A stretch of 64,000 bases of DNA, taken from contig CANNQP010000017.1 of the NCBI GenBank assembly GCA_947507875.1, positions 19,551 through 83,550 on the forward strand, in the 5' to 3' direction. The translations under genes were made by a program, and so were the position numbers. Below the pieces are notes generated by a model. It was not told the DNA's origin and searched no databases. It worked only from the letters and a program-made list of their open reading frames with translations. Of this stretch, positions 53,378 to 62,400 are shown piece by piece. The stretch's first letter is position 1, and the number at the start of each line of letters is the position of its first letter. The DNA is from Verrucomicrobiaceae bacterium. GTDB lineage: Bacteria; Verrucomicrobiota; Verrucomicrobiia; Verrucomicrobiales; Verrucomicrobiaceae.

Positions 53378-53411
53378 AAAAAAGCGCCCCAGCGGTTAGG
53401 CTGAGGCGCTT
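53378..53411 (-). terminator. Rho-independent terminator of the giant repeat protein gene
   Basis: AAGCGCCCCAGC (53382-53393) pairs imperfectly with GCTGAGGCGCTT (53400-53411), and the minus strand continues with TTTTTT. It lies about 55 bases after the giant gene's stop. Confidence 0.88.
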
Positions 53412-53464
53412 GGTGTTGATGAAATCAAAGGAACCGTCTCGAGATTCCACCCAAGTCGGTGAGA

Positions 53465-56400
53465 TCAGAAGCCCTGCCGACGACGACGGAAGAAGCAGAG
53501 CATCAAACCGAGCCAGACTAGCAGAGCACGCCCGGGCTCTGGAACGATCGTGATGGTTCCCAAGGTATAAAGTTGGCTCACATCCCAAGCCAGATTGAAG
53601 CTGCTCAAATCTGGCAGGTTGGTGAAGTTGCCATCCAGGGTTGGCAGGTTGCTGAAGGTGCCGGTGACTCCTCCCGTCAAATTGCTCCAGTCAAAAAGTC
53701 TCCAGGAGCTACCAGCCACCCAGCTAGCATCAGGTGTGACGGAAGAGGCTACACGAAGGTTTGCACCTGCGCCAATCGTGAAGCCATTCGCGCCGGCAAC
53801 AGCAAGCGCATCATGGTTGGTCGATGCGTTGAGACTCCCTGTGTTGAAACCACCAAAGAGATCGAAGAAGATATCTCCATTGAGGGCCAGAGTTCCCGTC
53901 CCCGATGTCGACACAGCGATCTGGCTGCCAGATGTGTCGGAAGGATTACCGACGTTCACGGAGCCACCGAAGGTGATGTTCTTATTCACCGCCGCTAGGA
54001 TGCTACCGGCCCCGGTCACCAGGGTGCTCGCCGCACTAGTGAACGCTCCTGAACCCGTCGCAGAACCTGAGGTATTGGCCAATCTGACCGTGCCTTCGGT
54101 GACATTGGTGCCACCCGTGTAGGCATTGCCATTGCCCATGACCAGCACTCCTGTCGTGGTCTTGGTCAACAAACCACCCCCATTGAGTTCAGCCAAGTTG
54201 CTGAGCGTTCCAGACTGGGCGACCAGGCTAATCAATGCACTAGCACTACCGATCGAGTTTCCATTCAGATCGAGTGTGGCTCCATTGAGAGTGATCGTTG
54301 TATTCTCCACACCAGCCCCACCAGAGTGAATGATGTTACCCATCACTTCGAGGCTGCCACCAGTGAGATTGATGTTTGCGGTAGCAGTCCGGCCAGCTGA
54401 GGCGTTTGCCATGTTGATGGCCGTTCCGGTGCCTGTGCCGATAGTGACGTTTCCACCGGAGATGTTGAGGTTTGCATCCACCGTTCCACCGGCTGAAGTA
54501 TTCACAGCCATATTGACCGTTCCAATGGTCACTGTGGGTGTTCCGGCAGCGGCGCTATCGCCCAAGTTGACAGTTGCAGTGGCTCCACCTGTGCCAGTGC
54601 TGCTTCGATTCGCCATGTTAAGTGTTGTGATGTCGAGTGTACCTTGGTCAAAGGTAAGCGTGGCCGTCGCAGCACCGGTTCCAAGAGAGCGTGTGGCAAG
54701 CGTGACGGTCGAAGCAAGAATGTCCGCTGTATGACCACCCAGATTCAGGATGGAATCCATATTGCCCGCCGTGTTGCCGCTGGTGTTGATCATGTTCAGC
54801 AGAGCACGTGACGTTCCATCAGATGCACGTAGCGTAAACTGACCGGTGCTATCGGCTGCATCAAAGACGATCGAGCCACCGGAGCGAATCGAAGCGCCTG
54901 CAGAGCCGACATTAAGGGAATTCGTATTGAAGAGATTCGTGCCGCTACCCAAAGTCAGGAAGTGGGTGTCAGAAGGTCCACTTCCATCACCGATACGAAT
55001 GTCCGCAGATGTGATCGTGTTATTGATCGCAAGCTTAAGCGTAGATTGCCCTGATGTGCCGGAGGAGGAATTGACGTCGCCCAATCGGAAGCTTCCAGCC
55101 CCGAGGTTGGCGGTGAAATTGGACAGACCACTGAAATCCACATCCACGCGGTTTTCGTTGGCCGTACCTGTGGCTCCACCAATTTGGAAGCCCGCACCAC
55201 CACTATTCACGACGATAGAACCACCACCTGAGGCCGTCAGATTCGTGTCCGAATTGTCTGCATTGACCCCAATCGTCACGGCACCATTGACCGTCAGCGT
55301 CTTGCCCGAACCAATCAGAATGTTGTTTGTCACCGCATTGCTATTGGTCTGCACCAGCAAAGAACCAATCGCCTGATTGAATCCATTGAGGTTAAAAGTA
55401 CCCGCTGTTGTTCCCGTTCCGAGGCGAACTGTGGTAGCGATTGGAAGAGCATTGTCGTTACCGATTTGGAGCGTGCCCTCGTTGATTTGGGTGCTCCCTG
55501 TGTATGTGCTAGCCCCATAAACTTCCCACAAGTTTGCGCCTGACTTGGCGAGGGTGATACTGGCCGCGATACCATCTGTTACGGTATTCATCCGGTTCAC
55601 CACAGAACCGATAGAAGTACCCGAAAGCGTGAGCGTTTTCGCGCCAGTGGTGTAGCCAGACGCACCGCCAACAAAATCAACGGATCCAACCCCATTTCCG
55701 TTCAAAATCACACCACCCGTGGTGCCCTGCATGGCCAGGATACGGTTGGTGCTAGAGTTGGTGGCTCCGACGTAGTTCAGTCCTGTTGTTGCTGTGGTCA
55801 GCCCCAAGCGGATCACGGAAGCATCCGTGCCTGCAGCAGGAGCACCCAGCGAACTCGCCACACCCGCGTTGGCGAGGATATTGACCGCAATCGTTCCATT
55901 TTGAATCTCGGTGCCGCCCGTGTAGGTGCTGGCCCCGTTCAACGTGAGGACGTTGGTTTGGGTTTTCAATACTCCACCCACGCCGGCCAAGATCGCATCA
56001 ATCGAGGTGTCGCCCGTGTGGTTAAAATTGAATCCTCCACTCGAAGAGATGGTGCCTGAACCGGTAATGATCGGGCTAGCCCCCGTTGTGGTGACCGTGA
56101 CATGGGAAATGGAGCTGCTACCGAGGCTCAGCGTGGCTCCAGCGCCGACAGTCAAAGCACCACCGCCGCCTGTGGCGTTGTTGGCAGTCACAGCCAGCGT
56201 TCCACCAGTGACCGTTGTGGCACCTGTGTAGGTGGATGCGGCTCCTAGCGTCAGAGTGCCCAATCCAACTTTAGTCAAGCCACCAACGCCCGAACCGACG
56301 GAGTTGGCGAGGGTCAAATTGACGTTGTTCGTGTCGATGGTGCCACCTGCATTGAGGAACGTGATGCTACGCGTGGAGATGTCATCCGTCAGGGTCGAAC

Positions 56401-59400
56401 CAAGGCGTAGAGTGCCGCCCGCGAAAACGAGAGCACCCGTGTTTCCGCCGATGTTATCAAGATCGGCAATCTCAAGAATGCCTTCGTTCAACGTGGTTCT
56501 TCTCGTTCCACCGCCTGCGGTGTTCGGTGAGGTCAGAATCAATGTTCCACGACCCGACTTGGTGATGTCAGCCGTCGAGGCAAGAGGAGAGGAGACCGTT
56601 GCGGTCACGTTGCCACTAGCTGCAGCGGATGTCGGATTCTGCACAAAGAAGACATACTCATTGGTTCCACCCACGGTGATGCCACCATCAAAACCACCCA
56701 AGTTGATTGCCATGGCGGGTGTTCCCGTCACGGCCCCCGTTGCAGTGAAGAGCATGGTGCCGGATGTAACGGCCAAAGCCTGCGCTGCCCCTGTCCCTGT
56801 CACATTGATCGTGCTTGCAGTCGTGTTGCTGTTATTCAGCACGAGCGCATTGATGCTCTGGCCGACGATTCCCGTCAGATCAGCAGCAAGCGATTCCCGG
56901 ATGTTATCCGTGTTGGCCGTCTTGGAGGCAAAGGTATTGTACTCTGTCGCCAGGTCGAGTGGTCGCAGACCTGCTCCGCTCGTAGCATTGACGACATACG
57001 TCAGCAGAGAATTCCCCATGTTGCCATCGGCCAACCCAGCCGTTGTCACCTCACCCATACCCCATGGCACAATGGAGATGTTCTTTGATCCTGCGGCACC
57101 AGCACCACCCACCAGAGCTGCTGCAAAAGCAGTCTCACTCGTGGTACCAGTGGCAATCCTCAAGAAGTTACGATCGCCAGAGACAGCACCAAGAGCGCGT
57201 CCACGCGCATTGATCGTGGATGAATTGCTACGGATGATGTCACTGGTGATGATACCAGCCACCCCAGTGGTGCCGCCAGCATCCCCACGGAAGTAGCTGG
57301 CCCCCGAGGCGAGGCTTAGCACTCCAACGGTCTCATTCGTCGTCGCATTCTGATCCGTGCGAACAGCGAGTCCGCTAGGTCTAGTTTCCGAGTTCCACGC
57401 ACCATCCGCCGAATTAAGAATGATGGGCATGGTGTCCAAGAAGCGTGTTCCCGAACGCGTGGTACCATTGTTGCTGATCAAGAAGGAGCCGCCTTTGTTG
57501 ATGGTGAGGCTAGAAGCATTCATGGTTGCCGATCCTTCGACATAGACCAGGCCACCGTTCACGACGATTGCCCCGGTAAAACCAGCACCTGAATTCCCCG
57601 TAAAGAAAAGATTACCCTGACCACTGGCACCATTGCGAACAATGCTTCCCGTTCCTGTAAAGACGCCCGCGTACGTCGCATTGCTTGTTGAATTGATGTT
57701 CAGGGTATTGGAACCCAAGGCGACGGTGCCGAAGATCTGGCTCGTGCCCGCATTGCCACCTGAGAGGTTACCGATGGTCTCCGTAGCCAGCAATTCAAGA
57801 GTGGAAGCACGATCATCCGACAAAACGACGGAAGAGGCATTTCCAATCGCATTGCCACCGGAAACTTGGAGCGTACCAGCTAAAATCTGCGTAGCCCCCG
57901 TGTAATTGTTGATGGCATTGCTGATTCTTAACACGCCATTCCCCGTCTTGGTGACACCATTGTTCAGGCCAATTTGCGAATTGATCGACATCACCCTAGA
58001 GCTGTCATGAGTCACGATGATGTCAGCGATGGAGGAATTTAGACGTCCCCCAGTGATGGTCGGCGCACCTGAGGTAACATTGCTGGTAACGAGAGCACCA
58101 CCGTTAAAAAGATCGACAGTGGCTGTGTTGGCGATCGTCACTGTTCCCCCTGAGGTGTGGTTGAAACTCAGTGAGTTGATCCTGTTCATGCCAGTAACAC
58201 CGAAGAACGCAGCGCCGGTATCGGTAATGTTTTGACCGCTTGTCCAAGTGCTAGCATCCGATGCAATGGTCGGCACTAAGGGGATGATGTTGTTTCCACT
58301 CTTGGTAGCAAAGTAGGTACCAGAGGCATCGGTGACCGTGAGGAAGCCCCCCAGGGATCCATTAGAGTTTACCGCGGATGTGGTGGTCACCCCGTTCGTG
58401 GCATCCTGTGTCCCCGAGGACAACAACACGCGGAGGGTTCCCGCAGAAGCCGCACGAGTGATAGTGCCCAAGTTCAGAACCAATGCTTGTCCAGCGCCTG
58501 GATTCATGGCGATGGTGTTGGCTCCGCCGTTGGCCAAGGTAAAGCTTCCGACAGATTGAGCAGTCGCGGCACTGCTATTGCCGTTGAGCGTCAATCGCCC
58601 ACCACGCATGTCGAGTGCAGCAACGGAACTGATCTTGTTGTTGTTATCAGTCGTGTAATCGAGGATCAAATTACCGGCATCAATGCGGGTTGCCGCGACG
58701 GTGCCCGTCAATCCACTGTTATTCCCGCTGAGGGTGAAGTCCGCGGTTCCTTGCTTGAGCATGCTAGCCACACCCGACAGGTTAGCGGAAACGGATCCAT
58801 CAAACAAACGAATGCCGTTGGCGTAATCCGTTCCCGTGCTAGTCACGTTGACCACTCCGGTGCCGGTGACATAACCCGTTCTGCCAGGATTGATGGTTGA
58901 CCCCACGTCCAAGCGTGGTGTCTCGACGCTACTGCCAGAGGCCATGTTCATGGTGGCTGGCGCACCGCTCGGTGTATCGGCGATCAGGATAAAGTCGAGG
59001 CTTCCGCTATTCGCAACACCGCTCACGTTGGAAGTGTTGATGTTAATCAACCCACCATCACGCACGTAAAGGCCATTGCTGGTTCCAGCGGTAAAGCCAA
59101 CTGTACCGACTGCATTCAAGTTCAGTATCGCATTGGCGCCGGTAACGATGACATCGTCTGCGAAGACATTGGCGCCGGTAAGATTCCAAGTGCCAGAATT
59201 GACCAAGAGATCAGCAGTCGCGCCGGTCTGGGTGATTGCACCTGAGATGTTACCGATGTTGGAAGATGCTGCACCGATGAGAGAGAGCTGTGAGCCTCCC
59301 AAGCTGATCGGACCTGTGTAGCTGATTTCTGCACCGCCTGTGCCCGAAGTGTTTAGCGTCGACGCAGCGGTCACGTTCATCGAGCGATCCGTGGTTTGAT

Positions 59401-62400
59401 TGCTGCTGCCAATGAAACGAAGCGTTCCGCCACCCAAATTGATCACACTGCCAGCCCCCAAGTTGCTCGCACCACCTCCAATGTTGGTGACGGTGGAGAA
59501 ATCCAAGTTACCACCATTCACATTGACCGGCCCCGTGAAGGTGTTGGCAGCCTGAAGAGACAGCACGCCTGCATCGGCTTTGGCAAGCGTTCCCGCCGTG
59601 CCGCCACCACCCAGGACGTTCTCAATAATCCCCGTAACAATCGTGGTTCCCGAACCGCCGAGAGTCAATGTTCGTCCCGTGCCGGCACTTTCTGACAGCG
59701 CGATGGAGTCAATCGTCAGCGGTGCGCCGGTCAGGTTGTTGTTGAGGATGTTGTTTTGCAGATTGTTCACCACTGCCGTGATGGCTGTAGCGCCGGTGCT
59801 CGCACCAGCGACGGTCAACGTGCGCGCTGCGACGGCCGCAGGTTCGGCGATATTGACCTGGCTGAACAGCAGATTACCCGCGGTCAAGCTATTGGTAATG
59901 CCACCTGCGCCAGTATTGGAAGTGAGACCGTTAAAGGTAAAACCATTGCTCCCACCAAACGTTAGAACCGCACCGAGATTCAAATTATTCGTCACGGCAT
60001 CAACCCCAGTCAGATCAACGAGGCTGTTGATGATACTTGCAGCAGAAACTGTAAGCGCGCCTGTTCCAATCACATTTTTATTTCCTAGAATGAGAGTGCC
60101 CGAACCGAGAATGGTTCCACCATCATAAGTATTGGCACCCTCTAACCTCACGGTTCCGTTGGTCTGCCCCCAACCGCCTGCATCATCATTGATGGCGAGA
60201 CTGTAGCTATTGGCGCCATCATCAATGATGCCAGAGATGGTGAGCAAACGGGCTGCTGCGTTCGAAACGGAAATGCTGCTATTGCCGCCAAGATTGATAC
60301 CACCCGTGATATTCATCGTGGCGAAGGCATCTGGCAGAGCAACCCGCATTGAGGCACCAACACCACCTGCCCCCAACGTGACCAAACCATTCTGGTTGAG
60401 GGTGAAATTCGTGGCTTGGGTGCCTGTGGTATTGTCCACCTGAAACTCAGCAACCGCTCCGGCAGCGTAGTTCAAAGCACCGGCTCGGTTGATGGTCTGC
60501 CCATCAACCCCCTGCAAGATGAAACGGCCAAAGCTATTGAAGGTGACATCGGCAGGTGTAACCGTCGGGCTGGCGGCAGCGGCAATGGTCACCGTTCCAC
60601 GATTGAAGGCCAGATTACCTGCCCAGGAACTAGCGGCGTTGCTGATGGTCAGAGTTCCTCCCAGTTGGTTGCCTCCAGAATCGGTGTTGTTGCTGTCGAT
60701 GGTAAGATTGCCGGTGCCACTGACAATACCAGAAAGGGTGATGTTACGGGCCGCATTCGTGGCAGGCCCATTGGAATCTGCCATGTTGATGCGGGAGGAG
60801 CCGTTGATCGAGGTAGCGCCTCCGTAAACATGGTTCGCACTACCACCGGACAGGGTGCCGCCGTTAAGGTTAATCGCATGAGGCAGAGTGGCCGCAGTGC
60901 CAGCAGTCGCATTGTTGTAGTAGTATGCGCCGCCATTGACCACAACACTCACCACGTTGTTGCTAGCCGTAGTGCCCAAAGCCGCCGAGTTGGTGAATTC
61001 TAGATTACCTTCATTCACCGTAACAACGGCAGTGCGGCCAGTGTTAAAGCTCGTGTCTGCAGCCGCAGACAAAACCACCCGGCCGGCTCCAGTTTTCGTG
61101 ACATTTTTCTCACCCGATAAACTGCCTGAAATCGTCAAGAGTGAACCTGCATCGGCTGTGTTCCAGGTTTGGTTAGCTCCAAGGCGTAGGCCGGTGGCAA
61201 TCGTCACCGAGCTTGGACCTCCCGCGGTAAGATTGATGCCATCGGTGTTGACCTGAGGAGCTACTTCCAGACGAGCCGTCGCAAGCGCACCTGGGTTGAT
61301 CGTAACCGCACTTGGGGTTGTGGTGCCCGATTCAAAAACCAGAGCATTGACCTTAAAATTCTGTTCCAGTGTGGTCGTAAGGGCCGTGGTGCCAACGCCA
61401 TCCCAGGCAAAACGAACCGTATTGCCTTGTCCAGGAATCGAGGCTGCTGGAATCGCTCCGGCTTTGTCTGTGGACCAGTTGTTGGCGTTGCCATTCCAGG
61501 TCGTGTTGGTCAGGCCGCGCCAATAAACATCACCCACAATCAGGCTACCTGTCGTGAGCTGAACCATGTTGTCGGTGACAGTCCAGGTCATGCTCGTGAA
61601 GCCACCGGGGGTCGCTCCCTGAAGAATGTTGCCAGAACCAAAAGCGGTCAATCCCCCATCCACAAGATTCAGGAGAGTGTAAGTCTGACCAGGGTTCAAA
61701 CCGGCATCGGTCATGTTGAAGGTGATCGAGTTACCCAAACTCAGGGTTCCGCCCGTCAGCAACGCGAGCGTGTCGGTGTTCTGGTTGTCACCCGCTGAAT
61801 TCAAATCCCCAACGTTGAGATTCAAGGTCGCTGTTCCTGAACCCGAGTTACCTAGGCGGAGCGCCGTGAGATTGGTGATGGCACTACCCGCTCCATTGAT
61901 GAGACCTAGAGTTGAGCCACCTCCGACTTCGACGCTTGTGATCAAGTTTGGACTCGTTAAACTTCCCGTCAGAGAAAGCGTGGAAGACTCAATGGCTCTG
62001 AGAGCTGTTGTTGCGGTGACTGGACCCGCAAGGATGAAGCTACCGCCCCCCTCACTGGCAATGGTTCCTTTGTTACCGACCGAGACACCCGCTCCAAAGG
62101 TGGTACTCGCGTTCCCTAGCTTGACGATATCCAGCCTTCCGTCACCGGTGTTCTGGATGCTGTAATTGGCTGTTCCCGCGCCGAAAGCGACTGCGCTGTT
62201 GTTGATACCGAAGCGGAAAGCGGCCGCTGTCGGTGAGGTATTGTTGATGATGACCGTGCCGTCCGTGGTGGCAGTCAAAGCTGTGATCGTCTGCGTTGTT
62301 CCGTTGAGATCAAGGATCGCAGTGTCTGCTGTGGCTAACTCTGGACTCAGAGTAATGCCCCCACTCGCCAAGAAACTGAGACTGGTTCCATTAGCGACCG